Source: Microbacterium sediminis (GTDB lineage: Bacteria; Actinomycetota; Actinomycetes; Actinomycetales; Microbacteriaceae). Taken from it: a stretch of DNA of 64,000 nucleotides. Each line of letters begins with the position of its first letter. The first letter of the stretch is position 1. Shown in pieces: positions 51,918-61,094 of this stretch. The stretch is taken from assembly GCF_004564075.1 (NCBI RefSeq), contig NZ_CP038256.1, positions 1,674,001 through 1,738,000 of the forward strand, read 5' to 3'. Position numbers and translations under genes: made by a program. Under the pieces are notes generated by a model. It searched no databases. It was not told where the DNA came from and worked only from the letters and a program-made list of their open reading frames with translations.

Positions 51918-52461
51918 TGTCCCCGCCTTCGACGCGCTTCGGCGCCCTGATCCCCATCTCGGCGAGCGATCGGGCCTCGGGGCCGTCCGGGTCGAACGGT
52001 CGTGCGGCGGTGAGGACCACCCGCGCGCCCTCGGGCGTCGTCACCGTGACGTCTCGGGTGTTCCAGGGCGTGTCATACGGATCGGTGGCGCTGCCGGCGC
52101 GGAGCGCGCGGCACGCCGCGGCGATCCCGTCGAGCTCGTCGAGGACGCAGGCGAAGGACACGCTGATGCCGGTCGGTGCGGCCCGGGCGTCTTCTGCCTG
52201 AGCCGCCGGGATGTCCTCCATCGGCACCAGCAGAACGTCCTGGAACATCCAGCGCCGCAGATGCGTGATCCGTCCGGGAACGCTGAACAGATCGATGAAG
52301 CCGATGCCCCTGGTCCAGAAGTCGACCGAGGTCTCGAGATCGGCGGTCGTGATCGTGACGAACGCCGGCATGGCGTAGATGCCCCGGAACGGCTCGGGCG
52401 CCGGTGACCCGGCCGCGGGAACCGGGCTCACCTCGAAGGCGTCGAAGGTGGTGGTGGTCAT
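51901..52461 (-). CDS. VOC-family (glyoxalase/bleomycin-resistance) protein
   Basis: A 186-residue protein of the vicinal oxygen chelate fold: one beta-alpha-beta-beta-beta module begins FVTITTADLETSVDFWTRGIGF (about 32-53) and another includes SVSFACVLDELDGI, with RDVTVTTPEGARVVLTAARP at the end. These proteins bind small toxic compounds or catalyse metal-dependent reactions. The overlap with the TipAS regulator gene (17 bases) suggests a linked sensing and sequestration pair. The ATG at 52461 (MTTTTFDAF) is preferred, with GGAGG next to it at tight spacing; a GTG at 52482 would add 7 residues. Confidence 0.8.
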   Translation of the reverse strand: MTTTTFDAFEVSPVPAAGSPAPEPFRGIYAMPAFVTITTADLETSVDFWTRGIGFIDLFSVPGRITHLRRWMFQDVLLVPMEDIPAAQAEDARAAPTGISVSFACVLDELDGIAAACRALRAGSATDPYDTPWNTRDVTVTTPEGARVVLTAARPFDPDGPEARSLAEMGIRAPKRVEGGDNDSRG

Positions 52462-52507
52462 GCCTCCACGATCGACCCTCACGCCGCGTGAGAGTCAAGC
52501 CCGAGCC

Positions 52508-53101
52508 TCAGGCGGCGCGCACGCGATCGAGGAACCGCTCGTGGAAGCGGGTCTCCCCCGTCACCTCGGGATGGAACGCCGTGGCGAGCAGCGCGCCCTG
52601 CTCCACCGCGACGATCCGCCCGTCCGGCAGCGCCGCGAGCACGTCCACGCCGGCGCCGAGGTCGGCCACGACGGGAGCCCGGATGAACGCGGCATGGATC
52701 GGCGGATCGCCCAGGCGCGGGACATCGAGGTCGGCCTCGAACGACTCGCTCTGCGGCCCGAACGCATTCCGCCGCACCGTGATGTCCAGGCCGCCGAAGG
52801 ACTGCTGGCCGTCGATGCCGTCCGCGATCCGATCCGCCAGCATGATCATGCCGGCGCACGTGCCGTAGGCGGGCATGCCCTCCCGGATCCGCTCGACGAT
52901 CGCGTCGCGCACCCCGAAGGCCCGGGAGAGCTTGTCGATGACGCTCGACTCGCCGCCGGGGATCACAAGCCCGTCGATCTCGCGCGCCTCGGCCGCCCGC
53001 CGCACCCGCACGACCTCGGCGCCCAGCGCGTGCAGCACGCGCTCGTGCTCGCGCACGTCGCCCTGCAGCGCGAGCACCCCGACGACGGGTGCGCTCACCA
53101 T
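52508..53101 (-). CDS. pdxT: Pyridoxal 5'-phosphate synthase glutaminase subunit
   Basis: Glutamine amidotransferase that supplies ammonia to PdxS in de novo PLP synthesis (the R5P-dependent route). It has 197 residues with GGESS at 49-53, the catalytic cysteine at 82 (YGTCAGMI) and the FHPE catalytic His/Glu pair near 175. Start ATG 53101 or GTG 53098; the gene overlaps pdxS, so subunits are made together. No other B6 gene is in this operon. Confidence 0.95.
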   Translation of the reverse strand: MVSAPVVGVLALQGDVREHERVLHALGAEVVRVRRAAEAREIDGLVIPGGESSVIDKLSRAFGVRDAIVERIREGMPAYGTCAGMIMLADRIADGIDGQQSFGGLDITVRRNAFGPQSESFEADLDVPRLGDPPIHAAFIRAPVVADLGAGVDVLAALPDGRIVAVEQGALLATAFHPEVTGETRFHERFLDRVRAA

Positions 53102-54006
53102 CCGCGCTCGGACAGGCGATGCGGCGCGGGCACGTCGGCGACGTTGATCCCCACCATCGCCTCACCCAGCCCGCGCGAGACCTCCGCGATCACGGAGGGA
53201 TCGTCGTAGAAGGTCGTCGCCTTCACGATCGCCGCCGCGCGCGCGGCCGGATCGCCCGACTTGAAGATCCCCGATCCCACGAAGACGCCGTCGGCGCCCA
53301 GCTGCATCATCATCGCCGCGTCGGCGGGGGTCGCCACTCCCCCGGCCGTGAACAGCACCACCGGCAGCGAACCCGTGCGCGCGACCTCGGCGACGAGCTC
53401 GTAGGGCGCCTGCAGCTCCTTGGCCGCGACGTACAGCTCGTCGTCGCTCTTGGCCGCCAGCGCCCGGATCTCGCCCGTGATCTGGCGGATGTGCCGGGTC
53501 GCCTCGGACACGTCTCCCGTGCCGGCCTCGCCCTTGGAGCGGATCATCGCGGCGCCCTCGGTGATCCGGCGCAGCGCCTCGCCCAGGTTGGTCGCCCCGC
53601 ACACGAACGGGGCCGTGAAGGGCCACTTGTCGATGTGGTTCGCGTAATCCGCCGGCGAGAGCACCTCGGACTCGTCGATGTAGTCGACGCCGAGCTCCTG
53701 CAGCACCTGCGCCTCGACGAGGTGGCCGATGCGCGCCTTCGCCATGACGGGGATCGAGACGGCCTCGATGATCCCGTCGATGAGGTCCGGGTCGCTCATG
53801 CGGGCGACCCCGCCCTGGGCGCGGATGTCGGCGGGCACGCGCTCGAGTGCCATGACGGCGACCGCTCCGGCGTCCTCGGCGATCTTCGCCTGGTCGGCCG
53901 TGACGACATCCATGATGACGCCGCCCTTGAGCATCTCGGCAAGGCCGCGCTTGACGCGCGCGGTTCCGGTGGACGGGGCGATAGCGGGGGCTGCTTCGTT
54001 TGGCAT
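53095..54006 (-). CDS. pdxS: Pyridoxal 5'-phosphate synthase synthase subunit
   Basis: TIM-barrel core of the PLP synthase dodecamer; condenses ribose 5-phosphate, glyceraldehyde 3-phosphate and ammonia. It has 303 residues from ATG 54006, with the barrel Asp/Lys residues in [21 protein letters not shown] and the second lysine in [14 protein letters not shown]. Start chosen because TATGTT (54019-54014) lies exactly 7 bases before it, a leaderless pattern; an in-frame ATG at 54018 is disfavoured since it would sit within that hexamer. Divergent from pdxR. Confidence 0.95.
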   Translation of the reverse strand: MPNEAAPAIAPSTGTARVKRGLAEMLKGGVIMDVVTADQAKIAEDAGAVAVMALERVPADIRAQGGVARMSDPDLIDGIIEAVSIPVMAKARIGHLVEAQVLQELGVDYIDESEVLSPADYANHIDKWPFTAPFVCGATNLGEALRRITEGAAMIRSKGEAGTGDVSEATRHIRQITGEIRALAAKSDDELYVAAKELQAPYELVAEVARTGSLPVVLFTAGGVATPADAAMMMQLGADGVFVGSGIFKSGDPAARAAAIVKATTFYDDPSVIAEVSRGLGEAMVGINVADVPAPHRLSERGW

Positions 54007-54047
54007 AGGCCATAACATAGCACCGTGTCGACCGTAGAGTGGACGAG
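54007..54047. promoter_or_regulatory. Divergent pdxS / pdxR control region
   Basis: A gap of 41 bases between start codons. For pdxS, TATGTT (54019-54014, minus) is a -10. For pdxR, TAGAGT (54035-54040, plus) is 7 bases before its ATG. AGAGTGGAC (54036-54044) resembles the AAAGTGG-type PdxR box known from Corynebacterium glutamicum (from memory). It overlaps the pdxR -10 and the place of a pdxS -35, fitting repression of pdxR and activation of pdxST. Confidence 0.6.
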
Positions 54048-55367
54048 ATGACAGACGCCGACATCCTGCGGATCTCCGGCGCGACGGCGGCGGAGATCGC
54101 CGACTCGATCCGGGCGCTGGTCGAACGCGGCGCCCTCGCCCCCGGCGACGCCCTGCCGCCGGTGCGCACGCTGGCCGCCACGCTCGGCGTCAACCGCAAC
54201 ACCGCCGTCGCCGCCTACCGCCAGCTGGCCGCCGCGGGGCTCGTGACCTCGCAGGGCCGCGCGGGCACCCGGATCGCCGGCACGCCCGCCACGCCCCAGG
54301 AGGGCTTCGCGCCGTCCACGGAGCTCGTCGACGTCGGCTCGGCCAACCCCGACCCCGCACTGCTCCCCCGCCTCGAGCCCGCGCTGCGCGCGCTCGAGCC
54401 GCGGCCCGTGCTCTACGGCGAGGCCGTGATCGACGCCGGGCTCGAGCGGTGGGCACGGGAGTGGCTCGCCCCCGATACGCCGCGGGATCCCCGCCTGACG
54501 ATCACGAACGGATCGTTCGACGCCGTCGAGCGCCTCCTCGCGCAGGCCCTCACCCGCGACGACGCCGTGGCGCTCGAGGACCCCTGCTATCTCGCGACCA
54601 TCCGCACCGCCCGCCTCGCCGGCTATCGCCCCCTCGGCGTGCCCGTCGATGCGGAGGGCATGACGGTCGAGGGCCTGCGCGCCGCCCTCGCCGAGGGGGC
54701 GCGCGCCGTCGTCTGCACACCTCGCGCGCAGAACCCCACCGGCGCCGGACTGACGGAAGCCCGCGCCACCGCCCTGCGCGAGGTGCTCGCGGATCACCCG
54801 TACGTCCTCGTCATCGAGGACGATCACTACTCGCTGCTCTCACGACACCCGTACCGATCGATGATCGCCCCCGATCATCGCCGCTGGGCGCTCGTGCGGT
54901 CGGTGTCGAAGTTCCTCGGCCCCGACATGTCGCTCGCGGTCGTCGCCTCCGATCCGCACACCGCCGATCGCCTCGCGCAGCGCCTCAGCCCCGGCACCAC
55001 CTGGGTGAGCCACCTGCTGCAGCGCCTCGCGCATGCCCTGCTGTCGGATCCGGACACCCGCGCGTCGATCGATCGCGCGGGCGCCCACTACGCCGCGCGG
55101 AACGCGGCCTTCGCCGACCGGCTCGGCTCCCGCGGCCTCGCGGTCGCCCCCGGCGACGGCCTCAGCCTCTGGATCCCGGTCCACGACCCCGCGCGCGAGG
55201 TCGCCGCCCGCCTCCGCACGCGCGGCTGGCTCGTGCGCCCGGGCGACGAGTTCTCGATCGATGCCGCCGCGCCCTCGCACCACCTCCGCGTCACGGCGCA
55301 TCACCTCGACGACGCCGCGCAGGAGCGCCTCGCCGCGGACGTCGCCGCGTCGGCGCGCGGGGCGTAG
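54048..55367 (+). CDS. pdxR: MocR-type PLP-dependent regulator PdxR
   Basis: A 439-residue GntR/aminotransferase fusion: winged HTH at ~10-75 ([25 protein letters not shown]), then a fold-type I aminotransferase domain with the PLP lysine at 288 ([10 protein letters not shown]) and a PLP-phosphate Asp/Tyr region near 257-262. In Corynebacterium and Bacillus such proteins activate pdxST when PLP is low. The start ATG is used (a GTG at 54039 is also possible). Its last 150 residues are rich in Ala/Arg but in frame to the stop. Confidence 0.93.
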   Translation: MTDADILRISGATAAEIADSIRALVERGALAPGDALPPVRTLAATLGVNRNTAVAAYRQLAAAGLVTSQGRAGTRIAGTPATPQEGFAPSTELVDVGSANPDPALLPRLEPALRALEPRPVLYGEAVIDAGLERWAREWLAPDTPRDPRLTITNGSFDAVERLLAQALTRDDAVALEDPCYLATIRTARLAGYRPLGVPVDAEGMTVEGLRAALAEGARAVVCTPRAQNPTGAGLTEARATALREVLADHPYVLVIEDDHYSLLSRHPYRSMIAPDHRRWALVRSVSKFLGPDMSLAVVASDPHTADRLAQRLSPGTTWVSHLLQRLAHALLSDPDTRASIDRAGAHYAARNAAFADRLGSRGLAVAPGDGLSLWIPVHDPAREVAARLRTRGWLVRPGDEFSIDAAAPSHHLRVTAHHLDDAAQERLAADVAASARGA

Positions 55368-55526
55368 GGCGCCGCGCGCCCGGGCGGACGCCCCGCGCCG
55401 CCCGGGCGGACGCCGCGCGCCCTCCGCAGGAGATCCGCGCTCGGGCGGGCGACATCACGCGAATCCGTCCGCCTTGGCGCGGATCACCGTCAGAGCGCGG
55501 CGAACGGCCGACGCCGCGCGCCGAGG

Positions 55527-56087
55527 TCAGGCGGGCCAGGCGTCGGCGATCGCCTGACGCACGTCGCCGAGCAGCTGGGGCAGCGCCTTGGTCTTCGCGA
55601 TGATCGGGAAGAAGTTCGCGTCACTCGCCCAGCGCGGCACGATGTGCTGGTGCAGGTGCTCCTCGACGCCCGCGCCCGCCACCTGGCCCTGGTTCATGCC
55701 GATGTTGAAGCCGTCGCAGCGCGAGGTCGCGCGCAGCACCCCCATCGCCACCTGCGTCAGGTAGGCGATCTCCGCCGTCTCGGCCGTGGTCGCCTCGTCG
55801 TACAGGCCCACGTGCCGGTACGGGCACACGAGCAGGTGGCCCGAGTTGTACGGGAAGAGGTTCAGCAGCACGAAGGCGTGCTCGCCGCGGTGGACGATCA
55901 GCCCGTCCTCGTCGGAGCGATCCGGCGCGGCGCAGAACGGGCACCCCGATCCGCGGTTCGCGTCGGCCCCGGCGTTGATGTACGCCATGCGGTGCGGCGT
56001 CCACAGGCGCTGGAACGCGTCCGGCACCGCGCCGAACTCGCTCTCCGGCTCGAGCTGCAGGAACTCGTCGCGGGGGCCGTCCGTCAT
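55527..56087 (-). CDS. HIT-domain hydrolase/phosphorylase
   Basis: A 186-residue HIT protein with catalytic HLHQH at 144-148 and a CxxC pair at 49-52 (GCPFC). It is orthologous in context to the actinobacterial diadenosine tetraphosphate phosphorylase found behind thrS (Rv2613c in Mycobacterium tuberculosis, from memory). It starts 2 bases beyond the thrS stop (TGACCATG) and is thus co-translated. In mycobacteria pgsA and pimA follow; here the next gene is the convergent pdxR. Confidence 0.9.
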   Translation of the reverse strand: MTDGPRDEFLQLEPESEFGAVPDAFQRLWTPHRMAYINAGADANRGSGCPFCAAPDRSDEDGLIVHRGEHAFVLLNLFPYNSGHLLVCPYRHVGLYDEATTAETAEIAYLTQVAMGVLRATSRCDGFNIGMNQGQVAGAGVEEHLHQHIVPRWASDANFFPIIAKTKALPQLLGDVRQAIADAWPA

Positions 56088-56089
56088 GG

Positions 56090-58075
56090 TCAGGCCTCGA
56101 GCGTGGCGTCGGCGTCGGTGAGCACGAGTTTCTTCGCGGCGATCAGGCCCGTCACGAGCGCGACCGCATCGGCGACCGGCACACCGTTGCGCTGCGAGCC
56201 GTCGCGGAAGCGGAACGACACCGTGCCGGCCGAGCGATCCTGCTCGCCGGCGATGAGGATCAGCGGCACCTTGCTCGTGGTGTGGGTGCGGATCTTCTTC
56301 TGCATGCGGTCGTCGGAGTGGTCGACCTCGGCGCGCACGCCCGCGGCCCGCAGCTCGTCGACGACGCCCTGCAGGTAGTCGCCGAACTCGTCGGCGACCG
56401 GCACGCCCATGACCTGCACGGGCGCGAGCCACACCGGGAAGTCGCCGGCGTAGTGCTCCAGGAGGATCGCGAAGAACCGCTCGATCGAGCCGAACAGCGC
56501 GCGGTGGATCATGATCGGGCGCTGCTTCGATCCGTCGGCCGCGGTGTACTCGAGGTCGAACCGCTCCGGCAGGTTGGGGTCGACCTGCACGGTCGACAGC
56601 TGCCAGACGCGCCCGATCGCGTCGCGTGTCTTGAGGTCGATCTTGGGGCCGTAGAACGCGGCCTCGCCCGGCACCTCCGTGAGCTTCAGTCCGCTCGCGA
56701 GGGCGACGTTGCGCAGCGCGTTCGTGGAGTACTCCCAGAACTCGTCCGAGCCGATCCACTTGGCCTTCTCATCGTCGCGCATCGACAGCTCGAGCTCGAA
56801 GTCGTCGAGGCCGAAGTCGCGGAGCATCGAGATGATGAACTCGAGCACCTTCGTCACCTCGGACTCGAGCTGCTCCGGCGTCACGAACAGGTGCGAGTCG
56901 TCCTGCGTGAAGCCGCGCACGCGGGTGAGGCCGTGCAGGGCGCCCGACAGCTCGTTGCGGTAGACCGTGCCGTTCTCGGCGAACCGCAGCGGCAGATCGC
57001 GGTAGCTGCGCGCGCGCTCCTTGTAGATGAGGATGTGCATCGGGCAGTTCATGGGCTTCAGGTAGTAGTCCTGGCCCTGCTTCGTGATGTTGCCCTCGTC
57101 ATCGCGCTCCTCGTCCATGACGATCGGCGGGAACATGCCCTCCTTGTACGTGACGAGGTGGTTCGAGGCCAGGAAGAGATCCTGCTTCGAGATGTGAGGC
57201 GTGTAGACGTAGCTGTAGCCGTTCTCGATGTGGCGGCGGCGCGCGTGCTGCTCCATCTCGCCGCGGACGATGCCGCCCTTCGGGTGCCACACCGACAGCC
57301 CCGATCCGATCTCGTCGGGGAACGAGAACAGGTCCATCTCGCGGCCGAGCTTGCGGTGATCGCGGCGAGCCGCCTCCTCGAGGCGGTCCTTGTACGCGAC
57401 GAGCTCGTCCTTGCTGGGCCAGGCCGTGCCGTAGATGCGCTGCAGCTGCGGGTTCTTCTCGCTGCCGCGCCAGTACGCGCCGGCGACGCGCAGGATGTCC
57501 CAGCCGTTGCCGACCATGCGGGTGGACGGCACGTGCGGCCCGCGGCACAGGTCCTTCCAGGCCACCTCGCCCGTGCGCCCGTCGATGTTGTCGTAGATCG
57601 TCAGCTCGCCCGCGCCCACCTCGACGCCCGCGCCCTCGGCGGCCTCCTTGGTGCCGCCCTTCAGGCCGATGAGCTCGAGCTTGAACGGCTCGTGGGCCAG
57701 CTCGGCGCGCGCCTCGTCGTCGGTGACGACGCGGCGGCGGAAGCGCTGCGCGTCGCGGACGATGCGCTGCATCTCCTTCTTGATGGCCTTGAGGTCGTCG
57801 GGCGTGAAGGGCTCGTCGACGCCGAAGTCGTAGTAGAAGCCGTCGGTGATGAACGGGCCGATGCCGAGCTTGGCCTCGGGGCGCAGCTTCTGCACCGCCT
57901 GCGCGAGCACGTGCGCCGTCGAGTGGCGCAGGATGTTCAGCCCGTCCTCGCTGTCGATCGTCACCGGCTCGATCGTCTGCGTGTCCGTGACCTCGGCGGC
58001 GAGGTCTTTCAGGGTGCCGTCGACGCGCATGGCGACGACGTTCTTCTCGGGGAACAGATCGAATCCGGTGGTCAC
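56090..58075 (-). CDS. thrS: Threonine-tRNA ligase
   Basis: Class II synthetase, 661 residues: a short TGS-like N-terminus (1-45), the editing domain with HxxxH at 51-55 (HSTAHVLAQ), the catalytic core and a C-terminal anticodon domain (about 555-650). The CRGPHVPST and NCPMHILIY blocks are intact. GTG start with TAGGAT 6 bases upstream (58082-58087), so leaderless. There is no T-box or leader structure ahead of it, unlike Bacillus thrS. Confidence 0.95.
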   Translation of the reverse strand: MTTGFDLFPEKNVVAMRVDGTLKDLAAEVTDTQTIEPVTIDSEDGLNILRHSTAHVLAQAVQKLRPEAKLGIGPFITDGFYYDFGVDEPFTPDDLKAIKKEMQRIVRDAQRFRRRVVTDDEARAELAHEPFKLELIGLKGGTKEAAEGAGVEVGAGELTIYDNIDGRTGEVAWKDLCRGPHVPSTRMVGNGWDILRVAGAYWRGSEKNPQLQRIYGTAWPSKDELVAYKDRLEEAARRDHRKLGREMDLFSFPDEIGSGLSVWHPKGGIVRGEMEQHARRRHIENGYSYVYTPHISKQDLFLASNHLVTYKEGMFPPIVMDEERDDEGNITKQGQDYYLKPMNCPMHILIYKERARSYRDLPLRFAENGTVYRNELSGALHGLTRVRGFTQDDSHLFVTPEQLESEVTKVLEFIISMLRDFGLDDFELELSMRDDEKAKWIGSDEFWEYSTNALRNVALASGLKLTEVPGEAAFYGPKIDLKTRDAIGRVWQLSTVQVDPNLPERFDLEYTAADGSKQRPIMIHRALFGSIERFFAILLEHYAGDFPVWLAPVQVMGVPVADEFGDYLQGVVDELRAAGVRAEVDHSDDRMQKKIRTHTTSKVPLILIAGEQDRSAGTVSFRFRDGSQRNGVPVADAVALVTGLIAAKKLVLTDADATLEA

Positions 58076-58084
58076 CCGACAATC

Positions 58085-58951
58085 CTACGGCGCGGCGGCC
58101 GGCTCCCCGGGCGCCCGTGCGAAGCGCTCCTCGCCCAGCACCGCGAGCAGCTGCAGCTTCTCCCACGCCGGCGTGCGAGGCGGCGCGGTCAGCACGAGCA
58201 GCGTCTGAGTCTGGTCCTCGGTGAACAGCGCCTGGCAGTCCACCTCGATCGGTCCGAGCTCCGGGTGCACGAGCGTCTTGTGGTCCTCGAACCGGCGGGC
58301 CACCTCGTGCCGCTCCCAGAGCGCCGCGAACTCGTCGCTGGCCGCGCGCAGCACGCGCACGAGCTCGCCGGCGCGCGAGCGGCCGCCCATCAGGCCGTAG
58401 GCCGCGCGCAGGTTGGCCACGAGCGCACGCGACTGGCGGTCGCGATCGGCCTCCGGGTACACGGTGCGCGAGGCCGGGTCGGTGAACCAGCGATGGATGT
58501 CGCTGCGGTCCCAGCCGGTGCGGGCGGTGTGATCGCCGAAGAGCGCCACCGCCGGGCGGTTGGCGACGAGCGTCTCGCCCAGGTTCGTGAGGATGAGCGC
58601 GGGGGTGTCGTGGAGCCGATCGAGCACGCGCAGCAGGCCGGGCGCGACATGACCGGCGCCGCCGAGGCGGTCGGGGGCGGCGTGACCGGCCGCGCGGTAG
58701 AGGTAGTCGCGCTCGTCGGCCGTGAGCCGCAGCGTGCGCGCGAGCGCCTGCAGCATCTGCGCGCTCGGCTGCGGGCCCCTGGCCTGCTCGAGCCGGGTGT
58801 AGTAGTCCACCGACATGCCGGTGAGCTGGGCGACCTCCTCGCGGCGCAGGCCCGGCGCGCGCCGGCGGGCCCCCGGCGCCAGCCCCACGTCGCCGGGCTG
58901 CAGCGCACCGCGGCGACGGCGCAGGAAGTCGGCGAGCTCGGTGCGGTCCAT
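58085..58951 (-). CDS. XRE-family transcriptional regulator with MmyB-like ligand domain
   Basis: A 288-residue regulator: N-terminal HTH (residues ~8-75; GLRREEVAQLTGMSVDYYTRLEQARG) and a C-terminal MmyB-like domain (~110-280) that may bind a lipid or small molecule in relatives. It is 101 bases from and divergent to an SDR oxidoreductase gene, the usual partner of this regulator type, which it probably controls. There is no TAnnnT hexamer near the ATG, unlike many neighbours. Confidence 0.9.
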   Translation of the reverse strand: MDRTELADFLRRRRGALQPGDVGLAPGARRRAPGLRREEVAQLTGMSVDYYTRLEQARGPQPSAQMLQALARTLRLTADERDYLYRAAGHAAPDRLGGAGHVAPGLLRVLDRLHDTPALILTNLGETLVANRPAVALFGDHTARTGWDRSDIHRWFTDPASRTVYPEADRDRQSRALVANLRAAYGLMGGRSRAGELVRVLRAASDEFAALWERHEVARRFEDHKTLVHPELGPIEVDCQALFTEDQTQTLLVLTAPPRTPAWEKLQLLAVLGEERFARAPGEPAAAP

Positions 58952-59052
58952 CCGTCCATCATGCGCGGCGCGCGCCGCGGGAGCCAGGGATCGGCGATCC
59001 CCCGATGCGCGGGTCTCTCCCGCCGGCGCGGCGGCACGCCCACGCTGGACTC

Positions 59053-59814
59053 ATGGACATCACACGAGACACCGTCTTCATCCCCGGCGCGACCAGCGGC
59101 ATCGGCCTCGCCCTCGCCCGGCGCCTGCAGCGTCGCGGCAGCACCGTCATCATCGGCGGGCGGCGCCAGGAGCTGCTCGACCGGCTCGCGACCGAGCACG
59201 GCTTCGGCACCGTCCGGCTCGATACGACCGATGCCGACAGCATCCGCGCGGCCTCCGAGGAGGTCATCCGCCGCTGGCCCGAGGTGAACGCCGTCGTGCT
59301 CATGGCCGGCATCATGGCGCCGGAGGACTGGCGCACCGCGGGCTTCCTCGACACCGCCGAGCGCATCGTCGCCACGAACGTCCTCGGCCCGATCCGGCTC
59401 ATCGCGGCGTTCGTGGAGCACCTCCGCGCCCGTCCGAACGCCACGATCGTGACGGTCTCGAGCGGGCTGGCCTCCGTACCGCTGCGCCCGACCCCGACCT
59501 ACAACGCGAGCAAGGCGTTCGTGCACATGCTCAGCGAGTCGATCCGGCTCCAGCTGGCCGGCGAGGGCGTCTCGGTCGTCGAGATCGTGCCGCCGTCGGT
59601 GCAGACGGATCTGCTGCCGGGGCAGGCGACCAATCCGCTCGCCATGCCGCTCGACGAGTTCGCGGACGAGGTGATCGCGCTGCTCGAGGCCGATCCGCAG
59701 GCGCACGAGATCCTCGTCGAGCGCGTGAAGTTCCTGCGCTTCGCGGAGGTCCGCGGCGACTACGACGCGGTCGTCGAGACGGTCAACGCCACCGACCCGC
59801 ACGCCGCGCGCTGA
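59053..59814 (+). CDS. SDR-family oxidoreductase (DltE-like)
   Basis: A 253-residue NAD(P)-dependent short-chain dehydrogenase: GATSGIG at 12-18, catalytic Ser at 137, Tyr150 and Lys154 (YNASK). The nearest relatives I recall are DltE-like oxidoreductases. The substrate is unknown. It starts 101 bases from the divergent MmyB-type regulator, which likely controls it. CACGCT sits 6 bases before the ATG, a weak leaderless match. Confidence 0.88.
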   Translation: MDITRDTVFIPGATSGIGLALARRLQRRGSTVIIGGRRQELLDRLATEHGFGTVRLDTTDADSIRAASEEVIRRWPEVNAVVLMAGIMAPEDWRTAGFLDTAERIVATNVLGPIRLIAAFVEHLRARPNATIVTVSSGLASVPLRPTPTYNASKAFVHMLSESIRLQLAGEGVSVVEIVPPSVQTDLLPGQATNPLAMPLDEFADEVIALLEADPQAHEILVERVKFLRFAEVRGDYDAVVETVNATDPHAAR

Positions 59815-59821
59815 GGCGCGC

Positions 59822-60208
59822 TCAGCCCGGCAGCGGGCGGCCGAACATCTCGGCGGTGGCGCGGGCGCTCGGTGCACCGGCGTCCAGATCGGCGCCGGCG
59901 GCGATCAGCTCGCCCACGATGTCGTCGTAGCCCTTGAACACGGCGCCGGCGACGGGCGCCTGCCCGCGGTCGTTGAGCCGGTTGGCGTCGGCGCCGCGCT
60001 CCAGCAGGCCGCGCACGAGGTGCAGGTGGCCGCTGTAGGCCGCGAGCATGAGCAGCGTGTCGCCGGCGGCGTTCGTGAGGTCGGAGCTGACGCCCTGATC
60101 GATGTACTCGAGCAGGCGGGCGTCGCCCTCACGGGCGAGGTCGAACAGCCGGTTCGCGAACTCCACCACGTCGTCCGGCATCTCGTCGTCGCGCTTGTCG
60201 TCGCTCAT
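59822..60208 (-). CDS. Ankyrin-repeat protein
   Basis: A 128-residue cytoplasmic protein with about three ankyrin repeats between residues 30 and 115 (AGDTLLMLAAYSGHLHLVRGLLERGADANRLNDRGQ-type helix pairs) and an acidic N-terminus (MSDDKRDDEMPDD). Ankyrin repeats bind other proteins, and the partner is unknown. The gene is convergent with the SDR gene, 7 bases away; in many bacteria such small ankyrin proteins accompany catalase, which is not here. Confidence 0.85.
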   Translation of the reverse strand: MSDDKRDDEMPDDVVEFANRLFDLAREGDARLLEYIDQGVSSDLTNAAGDTLLMLAAYSGHLHLVRGLLERGADANRLNDRGQAPVAGAVFKGYDDIVGELIAAGADLDAGAPSARATAEMFGRPLPG

Positions 60209-60289
60209 CTCGCCCTCTCATCACCTCGGCGCCGCCCCGTGCGGGCGGCGCCCCTTCAGGGTAACGAGATCGGCGTCGGCGCGGGACGG

Positions 60290-60979
60290 TCAGTGCAGGG
60301 CGGGCGGCACATAGGCGTTGACGAACACGAACACCGACAGGTTGCCGATGTCGACGAGCGCGTGCGAGAGCGTCGCCCAGCGCAGGCTCCCCGTGACGCG
60401 GCGCATCGCGAACCACGCGGCGCCCATGAGCGTCAGCGACGCGTACAGCATCGGCGACCGGTTGCCCTCCGAGAACACGCCCCACATGAGCGGGTGGCTC
60501 GCCACGAACAGCGCGGTCGAGTATGCGCCGGCCGCCCAGGCGGGCCACGCCGCCGTCGCATCCGCCAGCGCGCCTCGCCAGTACGCCTCCTCCACGATCG
60601 GGTTCACGGCGGCGAAGACCAGCCACGGCGCGATGAGCGCGGCGTGCTCGGCGACGACGTGCAGGTTCAGCAGCAGGATGCCCGCCATCGGGAACACGCC
60701 CAGGGCGACGGCCGCCGGGATCACCCACCACGGGCGCCGCGCGGCCGGCGCCCACCAGCGGCGGCGCTGCTCGCGACCGGTCGACAGCGCGATCACCAGC
60801 CACATCGCGCCCCAGTAGGCGAACGCCACCGCCACCCACGCCGTGGGCGGATGGATCGCGGTCGCCACGCGGGCGATGAGGTGGCCGAGCAGGATCACCG
60901 CGAGGGGCGAGATCAGCAGGATCGCCGACGGGATCCGGGGGCGCGGCGGTGAGGCGATGAGGACGGGTGCGGTGGACAT
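60290..60979 (-). CDS. CPBP-family intramembrane metalloprotease
   Basis: A 229-residue membrane protein with about seven helices. The CPBP (Abi) catalytic residues appear as NPIVEEAYWRG (EExxxR near 129-137), a FVASHPLMW histidine near 158 and SHALVDIGN near 209. The family processes membrane proteins or prenyl substrates. Its function here is unknown. TACGCT is 7 bases before the ATG (60987-60992), so leaderless. It is divergent from the polyketide synthase by 115 bases. Confidence 0.82.
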   Translation of the reverse strand: MSTAPVLIASPPRPRIPSAILLISPLAVILLGHLIARVATAIHPPTAWVAVAFAYWGAMWLVIALSTGREQRRRWWAPAARRPWWVIPAAVALGVFPMAGILLLNLHVVAEHAALIAPWLVFAAVNPIVEEAYWRGALADATAAWPAWAAGAYSTALFVASHPLMWGVFSEGNRSPMLYASLTLMGAAWFAMRRVTGSLRWATLSHALVDIGNLSVFVFVNAYVPPALH

Positions 60980-61094
60980 CGACGAGAGCGTAGCGAAGCG
61001 GGGAAACGCGCGGTGAACGACGCCCGCGAACCAGGTCGGACGCCGCGACGCAAGCCCCTGCCGCGCCCGTCGGCGGCTGATTACGCTCGCGCCC

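Noticed and set aside
55378..55414. 15-bp direct repeat GCCCGGGCGGACGCC between pdxR and the HIT gene
   Set aside because: Extremely GC-rich 159-bp gap between convergent genes; two copies only, likely simple-sequence drift with no visible function.
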